Shown here: piece after piece, positions 1 to 8,642 of the stretch
Numbering within the stretch: the stretch's first letter is position 1
Layout: every line of letters starts with the position of its first letter
NCBI GenBank assembly: GCA_020722815.1
Contig: DYKB01000002.1
Location: 234,154 to 271,162, forward strand
Source of the DNA: Caldithrix sp.
GTDB lineage: Bacteria > Zhuqueibacterota > Zhuqueibacteria > Thermofontimicrobiales > Sulfurfontimicrobiaceae
DNA length: 37,009 nt
Reading direction: 5' to 3'
The notes under the pieces: generated by a model
Databases searched by the model: none
What the model was told of the DNA's origin: nothing
What the model saw: only the letters and a program-made list of their open reading frames with translations
Translations under genes and position numbers: made by a program

Positions 1-105
1 CAACCTCCAGGTTGGTAACCCCATACTCGAAAAGCTCCAGCTTTTCGATAGAATTAAATGGCGTTTTTCTCATGAAACTGGAGATTCCTGAATAGGAAAT
101 CTCCA
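1..105. repeat. Cluster of three short palindromes
   Basis: Three inverted repeats lie in tandem in non-coding DNA. CAACCT-CC-AGGTTG occupies 1-14. CGAAAAGCT-CC-AGCTTTTCG occupies 28-47 and is a perfect 9-bp stem. TGGAGATT...AATCTCCA occupies about 79-105 and is imperfect. The first two share a CTCCAG centre, which suggests one family of dispersed small palindromes. No coding potential was seen here. The function is unknown; they could form transcript hairpins downstream of a gene that ends before the window. Confidence 0.6.
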
Positions 106-129
106 ACCTCAAGCCTGGGAATCAGGTCG

Positions 130-171
130 AATAGCCAGCGGCCAATAGCCAAAAGCCAATAGCCAAAAGCC
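130..171. repeat. 7-bp tandem repeat (six units)
   Basis: Six consecutive heptamers run in phase: AATAGCC, AGCGGCC, AATAGCC, AAAAGCC, AATAGCC, AAAAGCC. The alternation of AATAGCC and AAAAGCC makes a 14-bp higher-order unit. The array ends about 80 bases before the mannanase start codon, so unit number could in principle affect promoter spacing. That role is only inference. Confidence 0.75.
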
Positions 172-206
172 AGACACCTCTTTCCTTTTCATGGCCAAAT
201 ACTTTT

Positions 207-214
207 AATCGATT
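207..214. promoter_or_regulatory. AATCGATT palindrome upstream of mannanase (possible operator)
   Basis: A symmetric AATCGATT with the central CG typical of LacI-family half-site junctions lies 37 bases before the mannanase ATG. A closely similar AAATCGATTT lies 39 bases before the lacI-family ATG at 4370. The matching spacing hints at a shared regulator. Eight-base palindromes occur often by chance in AT-rich DNA, so this is tentative. Confidence 0.25.
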
Positions 215-250
215 GCACTTACTTTGATACCTGTAAAAACGGGAGGTTCT

Positions 251-3160
251 ATGTTTAATAAACTTATCTGCTTGCTTCTGGTTGGATTATTCGCAAGTGT
301 GCTGCATGCCCAGGTGACTGGCTATACGGAAGATTTTAATGATAATCTGCTGACCGGCTGGGAGGTTCCGGCCGATCAACCGTATACGTTTGAATTATCA
401 GCAAGTGACGGGGTGATGAAAATTGTTTATCATCGGGTGGCGCAAAGCTGGGAGTGGGATAATTTTAATTTTATACCGCCGCAGCCAATTCTATCAGCGA
501 ATATGCCTTATATTGCGATAAAGGCGAAATCGGATATCAGTACTGAACTGACTTTTAAGCCCATTTATCCCGTTAATGAAAGTGACTGGCTTTCTGTCAA
601 TTTATTGTCTGATAATGCCTGGCACCAATATGTTGTCAAATTGGAGAAAGCCAATTCCGGGCCGATTAGCCGAATTTATTTTTATCTGGATGGCGGTTTG
701 GCAACCACTAAATCGGGTACAATTTACCTGGATGATTTGCAGATAGGTGATTCGGTAGACTATAAAACAACATTGAATTTTCTTGACCTGGAAATTGCCA
801 TCGATAAAGCGCAAACGCTGCATGATGCTTCAGTAGAAGGCACGGAAGAAGGTCAATTTGTAACAGGTTCAAAAGCGACGCTACAATTGGCGATTCAAAC
901 GGCACAAAATCTTCAAAACGCCCCCAATTTGACTCAATTGCAGCTAGATGAGGCTGTTTGGGAATTATATGATGCCTGCGTCCATTTTGAAACCCGGGCA
1001 AATGTGCGTTCGATTCCGGTTATCGACAAACTGGCAACCAAAGAGACCAAATATTTGTACGATAATTTAAATTTTCTCTCCACCCAAAATTTACTGTTCG
1101 GCATGCACGATGCAACTGGTTATGGTGTGGGCTGGACCGATGATGATGATCGCTCCGATGTGAAAGATGTGTGCGGCGATTATCCGGCGGTCTTTAGTTG
1201 GGATCTGGCAAGTGTTGCGCTGGGGAATAATTGGGAAAGTTACCGCTATCGAATGCGCGCTGCCTATAATCGGGGTGGTATGAATACGCTGTGCTGGCAT
1301 CAAAATGACCCGTTGAATCGGAGCTTTTATGCAAAAGATATTAATAATGAAAAAATTGTTATTAAAATTTTACCTGGCGGTATTTATCATCAATTTTATA
1401 AAGATGAATTGAAACAAATTGCCCGGTTTATGCACAGCCTGCGTGGTGATCATGGGGAGTCGATTCCCGTGATTTTTCGACCCTATCACGAACATGATGG
1501 CGGCTGGTTCTGGTGGGGTACTGGTCACTGTACCATCGAGGAATATAACGCGCTCTGGCAATTTACGGTTCATTATTTACGCGATTCATTGAATGTGCAT
1601 AATCTGCTGTACGCCATTTCGCCATCCTCTTTCAATACGGTCGATGATTATTACAAAATCTTTCCAGGCGATGCCTATCTGGATATCTACGGCATGGATT
1701 TTTATTTTGACCCCATAATTAATGAAAACGGCACGAAAAATTTCCTGAACCGGCTGCAAATTGTGGCTGAGCAGTCACGCGCACATGAGAAAGTCGCGGC
1801 ACTCACCGAGGTAGGGCAGGAGGGTATTCCGACACCGGATTGGTTTACCCGGGTCTTGTTATCACCGCTGAAAAACGATCCGGTGGCAAAACGGGTGGTT
1901 TATGCGGCTGTTTGGCGGAATGCGAATACCATCCATCATTTTGCACCTTACCCTGGTGATCCAAGTGTGCCGGATTTTATTAAATTTTACAATGATCCGT
2001 ATACACTTTTTGCGGCTGATCTGCCCAATGTCTATCGCCTGACCGATGCCGATTCGACCCCGCCTGTTTTAACTGGTTTCCCGGTCGCGCCATTCACCGC
2101 AGTGGATACCACAGTGGTAATTGAAATTGAAAGTGATGAACGTGCCTTTTTGCGCTATAGTCAGAACGATGAAACTTTTGATAAGATGCCTTTTGAATTT
2201 GAGCAGGGGCAGGGTGTTTTTCAGCATTCAACGAAGATTATTGGAAAGCAAAGTGAAAGTTATGTTTATTATATTCGCGCAAAGGATTTTTATGGCAATG
2301 AAACACCGGATGCCATACCTATTGCTTTTAAAATCGATACCACGCAGGCGCCGGTTTACTGGTATGATGTGAAGTATAATGACAGCGCCTGGAAGAATGG
2401 AAACGCCCAGTTCGGCTTTGGCAATGGAACCGCTGACAAAACGCCAATTAATAATGTCAACACCGCCTATTTTCGGCATGAGTTTATGCTTAACGCTGTT
2501 AACTCGATTACTTACCTGGCCGCGATTGTGAAATATGATAATGGGGCGGTCATCTATCTCAATGGCCAGGAAATCAGGCGGTTGAATATGCCGGAAGGTG
2601 AAATTAATTATGAAACGCCGGCCATTTCCGCCACAGGGGGCGTAAAAGCCATCAATTTTGGGACAGTAGAATTCGCACTCCTGCGCGAGGGACGAAATGT
2701 CCTGGCGGTTGAAATACACCAGGCGGCAAACGATGCGCATGATTTTGCCTTTGACCTGCGGCTATTAAATCCACAACCGATAATCGAATATGGATCAATC
2801 TGGCGTTTTTTTGATGCGGGTAATTCCCCTGAAAATCAGACCAAAGGCACAGGCATAAGTGCCCATTATCGCTATCAATTACCGAAAACCAATTTATTTC
2901 AAAATTTTCCCAATCCATTTAATGCAGAAACATTGATCAAATTCTATATTCCCGAAAAAATGGCTGTCCGGGTGGAAATTTTTAATCTGCTGGGTCAAAA
3001 AATCCGCTCATTGATGAACCAAAATTGTAATCCCGGCCTGTATGCGATCAAATGGGATGGAAAAAATGATAACGGAGAAAGTGTTGGCTCCGGATTTTAT
3101 TTTTATAAATTACGGACGGAACGGGAAATGCTGGCTAGGAAATTATTGTTGATGAAGTAA
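251..3160 (+). CDS. Secreted GH26 endo-beta-1,4-mannanase with accessory modules and C-terminal sorting domain
   Basis: This gene encodes a 969-residue secreted enzyme expected to cut beta-1,4-mannan backbones. The ATG at 251 is preferred over the upstream in-frame TTG at 224 because GGGAGG (241-246) sits just before it and the signal peptide (FNKLICLLLVGLF...HAQ) starts there. Residues about 22-170 look like a beta-sandwich carbohydrate-binding module. The GH26 TIM barrel spans about 280-590. The acid/base is E414 in RPYHEHDGG and the nucleophile E520 in ALTEVG; the spacing of 106 matches the family. An Ig/chitobiase-C-like module (about 600-700) and a galactose-binding-like module (about 700-850) follow. 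Residues 876-969 form the FQNFPNPFN...GFYFYKL sorting domain used for export and surface attachment in FCB bacteria. It ends 24 bases from a convergent gene. The family call is firm; exact mannan preference is inferred. Confidence 0.92.
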   Translation: MFNKLICLLLVGLFASVLHAQVTGYTEDFNDNLLTGWEVPADQPYTFELSASDGVMKIVYHRVAQSWEWDNFNFIPPQPILSANMPYIAIKAKSDISTELTFKPIYPVNESDWLSVNLLSDNAWHQYVVKLEKANSGPISRIYFYLDGGLATTKSGTIYLDDLQIGDSVDYKTTLNFLDLEIAIDKAQTLHDASVEGTEEGQFVTGSKATLQLAIQTAQNLQNAPNLTQLQLDEAVWELYDACVHFETRANVRSIPVIDKLATKETKYLYDNLNFLSTQNLLFGMHDATGYGVGWTDDDDRSDVKDVCGDYPAVFSWDLASVALGNNWESYRYRMRAAYNRGGMNTLCWHQNDPLNRSFYAKDINNEKIVIKILPGGIYHQFYKDELKQIARFMHSLRGDHGESIPVIFRPYHEHDGGWFWWGTGHCTIEEYNALWQFTVHYLRDSLNVHNLLYAISPSSFNTVDDYYKIFPGDAYLDIYGMDFYFDPIINENGTKNFLNRLQIVAEQSRAHEKVAALTEVGQEGIPTPDWFTRVLLSPLKNDPVAKRVVYAAVWRNANTIHHFAPYPGDPSVPDFIKFYNDPYTLFAADLPNVYRLTDADSTPPVLTGFPVAPFTAVDTTVVIEIESDERAFLRYSQNDETFDKMPFEFEQGQGVFQHSTKIIGKQSESYVYYIRAKDFYGNETPDAIPIAFKIDTTQAPVYWYDVKYNDSAWKNGNAQFGFGNGTADKTPINNVNTAYFRHEFMLNAVNSITYLAAIVKYDNGAVIYLNGQEIRRLNMPEGEINYETPAISATGGVKAINFGTVEFALLREGRNVLAVEIHQAANDAHDFAFDLRLLNPQPIIEYGSIWRFFDAGNSPENQTKGTGISAHYRYQLPKTNLFQNFPNPFNAETLIKFYIPEKMAVRVEIFNLLGQKIRSLMNQNCNPGLYAIKWDGKNDNGESVGSGFYFYKLRTEREMLARKLLLMK

Positions 3161-3184
3161 GGGAGCAATTAATATCGCAGATCG

Positions 3185-3862
3185 TTAAAACTTATTCCGT
3201 GAAACCGTAATGGACGCCACCAATTCTTCCACCTGATGATTTTGATTGCGGCGGGCTTCACGCATGCAGGCATATACCACCAGTGCTAACAAAATCATTA
3301 TCAGAATATAGGACGTCAGGCCAAGTGAAAAGGCCAGAAGAAACTTTGCTGACGAAATCATGATCATCCAGCTTAATCCGGCAAACGCCAGACCATCATA
3401 CGTCGCCGCCATCACCCAATAGCGCCGAATTAACGAGAAGGAAGGGGCAAGGTTGGGATTTTGCCGGATTTCTGCCCAAAGGCGAACGTAGAGCCGCGAT
3501 AGGTCGCCATGCCCCCGACTTTTTAAATAAGGCTTAAAAGGCAATTCTTTGTCGAGCTGATGGGCGGAAAGGACTTCGAGAAAAAGCGTTTTAAATTTTT
3601 CCTGATATTTGAAAGAAAAGAGAACCCGTAACCAGCGTCCCAGAGCGAAACAAATCAAGCCACTGATATAACAGAGGAAAATGAGGGTCAGGAGACTGGC
3701 GCGGCTTAAAAAGCCCAACGCGTGGATTGGGGTAACTTTTTCCAGGAAATAGAATGCTCCAACGAAAGCAGCGCCTGATATCAAAAACGATAAATCCAGA
3801 ATATCAAAGAAATCACTGATTTTCGCGAGCAAAATTCGTAATGCATCACCTAATTCTTTCAT
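3185..3862 (-). CDS. Small integral membrane protein of unknown function
   Basis: This is a 225-residue protein read from the minus strand, convergent with the mannanase. The ATG at 3862 (MKELGDALRIL) is chosen over an in-frame TTG at 3877; neither has a strong ribosome site. Hydrophobic stretches occur around residues 25-45, 55-80 and two near 150-205, so about four membrane helices are likely. A basic, polar stretch between the second and third segments (about 85-145) is probably cytoplasmic. No family is recognised and no catalytic motif is visible. It could be a small regulatory or structural membrane protein. Its link to mannan use is only positional. Confidence 0.65.
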   Translation of the reverse strand: MKELGDALRILLAKISDFFDILDLSFLISGAAFVGAFYFLEKVTPIHALGFLSRASLLTLIFLCYISGLICFALGRWLRVLFSFKYQEKFKTLFLEVLSAHQLDKELPFKPYLKSRGHGDLSRLYVRLWAEIRQNPNLAPSFSLIRRYWVMAATYDGLAFAGLSWMIMISSAKFLLAFSLGLTSYILIMILLALVVYACMREARRNQNHQVEELVASITVSRNKF

Positions 3863-4047
3863 TTCAATGTCTTTCAAGAGTTTTCATTTTATTGAGAATC
3901 AAATCATTATGAATCATCCAGTTTTACTTATCAGATATTCCCGCATCTATCGAGAAATTCATCTCCTATATAAAAAAACCGAATGAAATAGTCAAGGAGA
4001 AATTGCATCCGGTATGTAAAAATCTTGTAATTTTTTTTATTTTTTAC

Positions 4048-4076
4048 TTGATTTTCTCAAATTAGTTTATTATACT
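4048..4076 (+). promoter_or_regulatory. Sigma70-like promoter TTGATT-N17-TATACT
   Basis: A -35 box TTGATT at 4048-4053 and a -10 box TATACT at 4071-4076 are separated by 17 bases. The predicted transcription start is near 4083. The flanks TACTTGATTTT and TTATACTTTAT recur exactly, with the same spacing, at 10705-10740. It would drive the LacI-family gene and possibly the CBM gene behind it, through a leader of about 285 bases. Confidence 0.65.
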
Positions 4077-4086
4077 TTATGGTTAC

Positions 4087-4098
4087 GAAAACGTTTTC
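4087..4098. promoter_or_regulatory. Perfect palindromic LacI/CcpA-type operator
   Basis: GAAAACGTTTTC is a perfect 12-bp palindrome with central CG, the hallmark of LacI/GalR-family operators. It lies about 4-15 bases downstream of the predicted transcription start, where repressor binding would block initiation. This layout fits autoregulation by the LacI-family gene at 4370. The binding protein is inferred, not shown. Confidence 0.6.
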
Positions 4099-4321
4099 TT
4101 TAAAGTCAATGGGACTCAGCATGGAAAAAACGTTGACTCAGATGGCGACATTGCTTCAAGAACCGGATGTATGATGGAAAAATATATCCAAATCATATCA
4201 TTTCGTCGGTTTCAACCCATTTTGGCTTATTTTCTCCTGGAAAAAAGCGCCAAAAAATATTTCTGTCTGTTTAACAAGAAGCTCAAATTTTCTGATCATT
4301 TTGCTATTAGCTAAAATTACT

Positions 4322-4331
4322 AAATCGATTT
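4322..4331. promoter_or_regulatory. AAATCGATTT palindrome before the LacI-family gene
   Basis: This 10-bp perfect palindrome with central CG sits 38 bases before the lacI-family start codon. It could be a second operator; its core AATCGATT also precedes the mannanase gene. The evidence is pattern only. Confidence 0.25.
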
Positions 4332-4369
4332 CGTTTCATTTTTAAATTCTGACCTTGTCTGGTGAAGTG

Positions 4370-5377
4370 ATGATTAATATAAAAGATATCGCCCGATTAG
4401 CAAATGTTTCACCTTCGACAGTTTCCAAAGCTTTAAATAATCAAACAGATATTAGTGATGCCACCAAAAAACGGATTCTGGCTATTGCCAAAGAATTGAA
4501 TTATAGCCCGAATGCTTTTGGAAAAGGACTTAAAAATCGAACCACCGAGAATCTGGGCGTTATTTTTTGTCGTGAATTGCAGCCACTTTCTGGTAATCCC
4601 TTTTATTCGCGCGTATTGGAAGGTATTGAGGCCGAAGTCGCACTTAATAATTTTAACCTGATTCTCTACTTTGTCCCGACTAATCAACAGGATATTTCGC
4701 CCAAAATGGTTCGTGAACACCAGGTCGATGGTATCATCCTGGTCGGTGTTTTTCATCTCGAATTCATTCAGATACTGAACCAATCAGGTCTTCCCATTAT
4801 TCAAATTGATCCCAAAATACGTCTTACCAATAGTCATCAGGTTTTAATTAATAATGAAGATGGTGCTTTTGCGGCGACGCAATATCTCATCAGTATGGGA
4901 CATAAAAAAATTGGCTTTATTTCAGGTGATTTGACGCGAATGAGTTTTCAACAACGATACGAAGGATATCTGAAGGCATTAAAATACAATCGGATTGAAC
5001 CTGATTCAGCGTTAATAAAAACAGGCGGGCTTGAAAAAGGTTATGATCAGGTGAAAGAATTGCTCCTGGCCCAGAATCGTCCCACCGCCATTTTCGCTGC
5101 GAATGATATTAATGCCATCTATGGATACCAGGCAATTCATGAACTCGGTTATGTAATACCGGATGATATTAGTATTGTGGGATTTGATGATATCGATTTG
5201 GCAAAATTTTCAACGCCCCCGCTTACAACGGTTCGCGTCTATAAGGAAGAATTAGGTTCACTGGCAGTGAGAGCCCTTTTCAAATCAATTAATGGTGAAT
5301 TAGAATTCCCACAAACTGTCATCGTACCTGTAAAATTAGTAGAAAGAGAATCGGTTAAAAAATTAGATGTCCAATAA
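4370..5377 (+). CDS. LacI/GalR-family transcriptional regulator
   Basis: This 335-residue protein is a sugar-responsive DNA-binding regulator. The N-terminal helix-turn-helix (about residues 3-25, IKDIARLANVSPSTVSKAL) is canonical. A hinge segment at about 48-62 and a periplasmic-binding-protein-like effector domain follow, including VDGIILVG, GHKKIGFISG, FAANDINAIYG and IVGFDDIDLAKF...PLTTV. The ATG at 4370 is chosen because LacI proteins begin close to 'IKDIA'; an in-frame TTG at 4355 would add an unusual extension. GGTGA lies just before it. A promoter with an overlapping palindromic operator lies upstream, so it is probably self-regulated. Its position between the mannanase and a mannan-binding-like protein suggests a manno-oligosaccharide effector. 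The effector is inferred. Confidence 0.9.
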   Translation: MINIKDIARLANVSPSTVSKALNNQTDISDATKKRILAIAKELNYSPNAFGKGLKNRTTENLGVIFCRELQPLSGNPFYSRVLEGIEAEVALNNFNLILYFVPTNQQDISPKMVREHQVDGIILVGVFHLEFIQILNQSGLPIIQIDPKIRLTNSHQVLINNEDGAFAATQYLISMGHKKIGFISGDLTRMSFQQRYEGYLKALKYNRIEPDSALIKTGGLEKGYDQVKELLLAQNRPTAIFAANDINAIYGYQAIHELGYVIPDDISIVGFDDIDLAKFSTPPLTTVRVYKEELGSLAVRALFKSINGELEFPQTVIVPVKLVERESVKKLDVQ

Positions 5378-5392
5378 ATCCTGAATGAACAG

Positions 5393-5410
5393 AAGGAGGT
5401 GATGTCGTAG
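5393..5410 (+). promoter_or_regulatory. Near-perfect Shine-Dalgarno followed by a start-stop mini-frame
   Basis: AAGGAGGTGAT (5393-5403) is an 11-base perfect complement of the 16S rRNA 3' end. The only start codons beside it, GTG 5399 and ATG 5402, run straight into TAG at 5408 (ATG-TCG-TAG). The next real gene starts at 5485 with its own GTGGAGG (5471-5477). The site may be a ribosome-standby or leader element, or the remains of a lost gene start. Confidence 0.45.
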
Positions 5411-5484
5411 AGATACGAAAGTTTTACCTGTATTAAAATTCTTAAATAAGTTAATGATTTTTCATTCAAAGTGGAGGCAAGAGC

Positions 5485-8448
5485 ATGAAAAGGTTATTAA
5501 TCATTTTGTTTGTACTAAGTTGCTTTGTTTTAACGGAAAATTTGTCAGCGCAGGTAGTTGCTGATTTTGAAAATGCTGCCCAGGGAACACAAGGTTTCTG
5601 GTATGGTTGGGGAAATGCGGGTTCAAATTTTAAACGCGTGGATGATCCAACTCATGGTGGTGTTTTATCCATCGATGTCAATGTTGCCAGCACCACCGGT
5701 GATGGCCCAAAAGCTGCAATTGGCGGACCAGACCCAATGCCCTTCGGCTGGACGGAAACCAAAGTCGGGGCCCGATTCTTTACGGTTGATGTCTATGTTC
5801 CCGCTGATTTTCCGGATAAGGCAGAAGTTAAACTTTGGAGCCAGGATAAAATCAACTGGACCTGGCTGGATGTGAAGTACGTCGCCACCCCATGGGATGG
5901 CGTTTATCAACTGGTTAAAGGTGCCTGGAATACGCTGACCTTTCCAATTGCGCGGATGCATCAATTAAATCCAAACTATGTACCCTGGAATGCCAAGGGT
6001 GGTATTGAACTCTATTTTCCGGAGGCTGGTTGGGTCGGTACGGTTCTGATTGACAATTTCGCGCTGGTTGGGGTTGAGCCAAAACTGCTGGCTGACTTCG
6101 AAACCGGAACGCAGGGTTTCTGGTATGGCTGGGGAAATGCGGGTTCAAATCTCCGCCAGATGGATGGTAAGCTGGCGCTGGATATCCGTGTTGCCAGTAT
6201 TGACGGTGATGACCCAAAGGCCGCAATTGGCGGTCCGGATCCATTGCCCTTGGGCTGGACAGAAACCGAAGTCGGTGCTTATGTCATCACCTATAAGGTT
6301 TTCGTACCGGCTGATTTTCCGGATAGTGCTCAGGTAAAACTCTGGTGTCAGGATAAAGTCAATTGGACCTGGAATGATGTTAAATACTCACCGGCGGCTC
6401 CGGTAGCAGGAAGCTGGAAATTAGTAAAAGGTGAATGGAATTTGCTTGCTTTCCCGGTTTATCGGACTCACCAGATTAATCCAAATTTCGTCCCCTGGAA
6501 TGCCAAAGGCGGACTAGAATTCTGGTTTAACCGGGCCGGCTGGGCTGGAACCGTCATGATCGATGATTTTGCCATCCACGGTCTCGAAGTTGGTAAAAAA
6601 TGGGTTTATGCGGATTTTGAAAAACAATCGCTGGGAACCCAGGGTTTTGCCAATACTACCTGGAATAAGGCGTTGACTTCAGTCGCATGGGCGCCGGATC
6701 CATCCGGTCGCACCGCTGGGGTTTTACAAACTGACTGGAATTCAGCCCTTGATACAAAAGCACAATTTCAGCTTCCCGATCTCGATGTCCAATGGACAGA
6801 GGCTGATACGGGTGCCAGGGCTGTTACCTTTGATATCTGGGTACCAGATAATACACCAATCGGAACCCAGGTTGGTTTCTGGGCGATGGACAAGAAAAAC
6901 TGGACCTGGACAGAAACCCAATGGCTGGTCACAGATTCAACACTTATCCCAGGTAAATGGAATACCATTATGTATGACATTGTGAAATATGCTAAAGAAG
7001 GGAAAGTGAATCCAGTCGGTACCACCTTGCAGATCGGTGTTCAGATTCTGTTCTTTGATCTGACCTGGAGTGGTTCCATTTATTTTGATAACTTCACGCT
7101 CATTGGTCTTGAAAAACCGGCTGGTGCTTTAAAATCCCCTGCCTCAACTGTACGTGCAGTTACCGATACAACAGCTTCAAATTTAATATATGATTTTGCC
7201 ATGGTTGAATGGACCGATAATGAAGAAAATTTGAATGAAACCTACACGGTTTATGCCAGTCTGCAGCCGATTACTGATTTAACTGCTGATGGCGTGTTAC
7301 GGATTGGTACCAAGATTCCGCGTGCGGTTCAATTTTGGAGTCATCGTCCATATACGACAAATGGTGATGAAGTTACTTACTATTACGCTGTCACAGCGAC
7401 CGGACTGGATGGTAATGAGACTGAATTGCAAAATTCATTGGGACCGGTAACGGTAAAATCTTCAAAAACCATGAAAGCCATCTATGATAAGAATTTTAAT
7501 TTCAATTTTGATGGTTCCCTTTCCGAATTCGAAGCTTATAAAGAATATGCCATCACCCCAGAGAGTGGTTCTTCAACCAATCCCTGGGATACTGAATCAA
7601 CCGATATCAATGGTACGGTTTATTTCGTAGCCGATGATAATTATCTCTATATTGGTGCTGAAATTGTTGATGATGATGTGGTAATGGACCCCGGTGGTCA
7701 GGCCTGGGAAGGGGATGCGCTTGAAATTTTCATGAGCATCTATCCAATTGCTGGCGTAAAACAGTGGCATGATTTAGGCGATATCGATAAAGCTGGCATG
7801 AGTGACTATCGTTTTGCTTTTACGTCCTGGGGTGAACTTCAACGAAATGGAACCACTGTCTGGGAGACGGAGCTTTTTGACTTTTTGGTTCTCCCCAGCC
7901 CGACCGGTTATTTAATTGAAGCACTCATTGAGCTCGATTCATTGGCCGCGAATGGCTATAAGCCAAAACATGGTGATATGTTGCCCTGTCGAATTGATAT
8001 AAACGACAAGGATCCGGTAGCAGATGCTCCTGCGACTAGCCGTGTTGGGCAGTGTAATATTGGTGGCATCAGTAATACTGAAGGCTGGAAACGCCCATCT
8101 ACCTGGGGTTATCTGGAAATCTATGACCTGGAAAACGTCGGCGTTGAAGAACCCGTTGTCATGGTTCCGCTTAAAACTGAAATTTTTGCCAACTATCCGA
8201 ACCCCTTCAATCCAACGACATCATTGCGCTATGATATCGCGAAAGATACACAGGTTTCTTTGGTTATCTACAATATGCTAGGCCAGAAGATTAAAACATT
8301 GGTTGATGCTCCCAAGGTTGCTGGTTCATACCAAATCAACTGGGATGGAACCAATGATGCCGGTCAAAAAGTTACCACCGGTATTTATTTCTATACTTTT
8401 AAAGCGGATGGTTTTCAAAAAACCAATAAAATGTTGTTAGTAAAGTAA
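5485..8448 (+). CDS. Secreted multi-CBM polysaccharide-binding protein with sorting domain
   Basis: This is a 987-residue secreted protein with no recognisable catalytic domain. A signal peptide (KRLLIILFVLSCF...SAQ) is followed by three tandem beta-sandwich modules at about 24-198, 200-372 and 375-540. The first two are near-duplicates that share GTQGFWYGWGNAGSN, AAIGGPDP, WTWNDVKY-like and VPWNAKGG segments; the third is diverged. The aromatic-rich pattern resembles mannan/glucan-binding CBMs. An Fn3-like linker (about 545-655), a CBM9/DOMON-like module (about 660-890, WEGDALEIFM) and an NYPNPFNP sorting domain (900-987) complete it. It has GTGGAGG seven bases before the ATG and a strong terminator behind. 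It lies directly after the LacI gene. A surface role in capturing mannan, or scaffolding the mannanase, is likely; the ligand is inferred. Confidence 0.8.
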   Translation: MKRLLIILFVLSCFVLTENLSAQVVADFENAAQGTQGFWYGWGNAGSNFKRVDDPTHGGVLSIDVNVASTTGDGPKAAIGGPDPMPFGWTETKVGARFFTVDVYVPADFPDKAEVKLWSQDKINWTWLDVKYVATPWDGVYQLVKGAWNTLTFPIARMHQLNPNYVPWNAKGGIELYFPEAGWVGTVLIDNFALVGVEPKLLADFETGTQGFWYGWGNAGSNLRQMDGKLALDIRVASIDGDDPKAAIGGPDPLPLGWTETEVGAYVITYKVFVPADFPDSAQVKLWCQDKVNWTWNDVKYSPAAPVAGSWKLVKGEWNLLAFPVYRTHQINPNFVPWNAKGGLEFWFNRAGWAGTVMIDDFAIHGLEVGKKWVYADFEKQSLGTQGFANTTWNKALTSVAWAPDPSGRTAGVLQTDWNSALDTKAQFQLPDLDVQWTEADTGARAVTFDIWVPDNTPIGTQVGFWAMDKKNWTWTETQWLVTDSTLIPGKWNTIMYDIVKYAKEGKVNPVGTTLQIGVQILFFDLTWSGSIYFDNFTLIGLEKPAGALKSPASTVRAVTDTTASNLIYDFAMVEWTDNEENLNETYTVYASLQPITDLTADGVLRIGTKIPRAVQFWSHRPYTTNGDEVTYYYAVTATGLDGNETELQNSLGPVTVKSSKTMKAIYDKNFNFNFDGSLSEFEAYKEYAITPESGSSTNPWDTESTDINGTVYFVADDNYLYIGAEIVDDDVVMDPGGQAWEGDALEIFMSIYPIAGVKQWHDLGDIDKAGMSDYRFAFTSWGELQRNGTTVWETELFDFLVLPSPTGYLIEALIELDSLAANGYKPKHGDMLPCRIDINDKDPVADAPATSRVGQCNIGGISNTEGWKRPSTWGYLEIYDLENVGVEEPVVMVPLKTEIFANYPNPFNPTTSLRYDIAKDTQVSLVIYNMLGQKIKTLVDAPKVAGSYQINWDGTNDAGQKVTTGIYFYTFKADGFQKTNKMLLVK

Positions 8449-8465
8449 TCTTTTAACAATTCGTG

Positions 8466-8500
8466 ACGGGAGCCTCCAAAGAAGGCTCCCGTTTTTTTTT
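8466..8500 (+). terminator. Rho-independent terminator
   Basis: ACGGGAGCCT (8466-8475) pairs perfectly with AGGCTCCCGT (8483-8492) around a 7-base loop. A run of nine T follows (8492-8500). It sits 17 bases after the CBM-protein stop and ends that transcript. Confidence 0.93.
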
Positions 8501-8576
8501 ATGCTTGCGCGCTGATTGTATACTGCTAAATTCTTCATCATAAGATACCTTCAAATCAAAAAATTCCATTTTACTC

Positions 8577-8604
8577 TTGATTTTTAAAAAGAAATAAATA
8601 TATT
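8577..8604 (+). promoter_or_regulatory. Promoter TTGATT-N16-TATATT
   Basis: TTGATT at 8577-8582 and TATATT at 8599-8604 have a 16-base gap. The start of transcription would be near 8611, about 30 bases before the alpha-oxoamine synthase ATG. It lies between a terminator and that gene, as expected for an independent unit. Confidence 0.5.
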
Positions 8605-8642
8605 TACAGAAGTTTCCTTATTCAAATCAGAAAGGAGAAAAA

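Noticed and set aside
2228..2740. 170-codon minus-strand frame inside the mannanase gene
   Set aside because: It lies within a well-supported enzyme gene, has no ribosome site and its translation shows no family features.
4121..4174. 17-codon upstream frame (MEKTLTQMATLLQEPDV) in the LacI leader
   Set aside because: It is only weakly preceded by GGGA and too short to judge; a leader peptide is possible but not supported.
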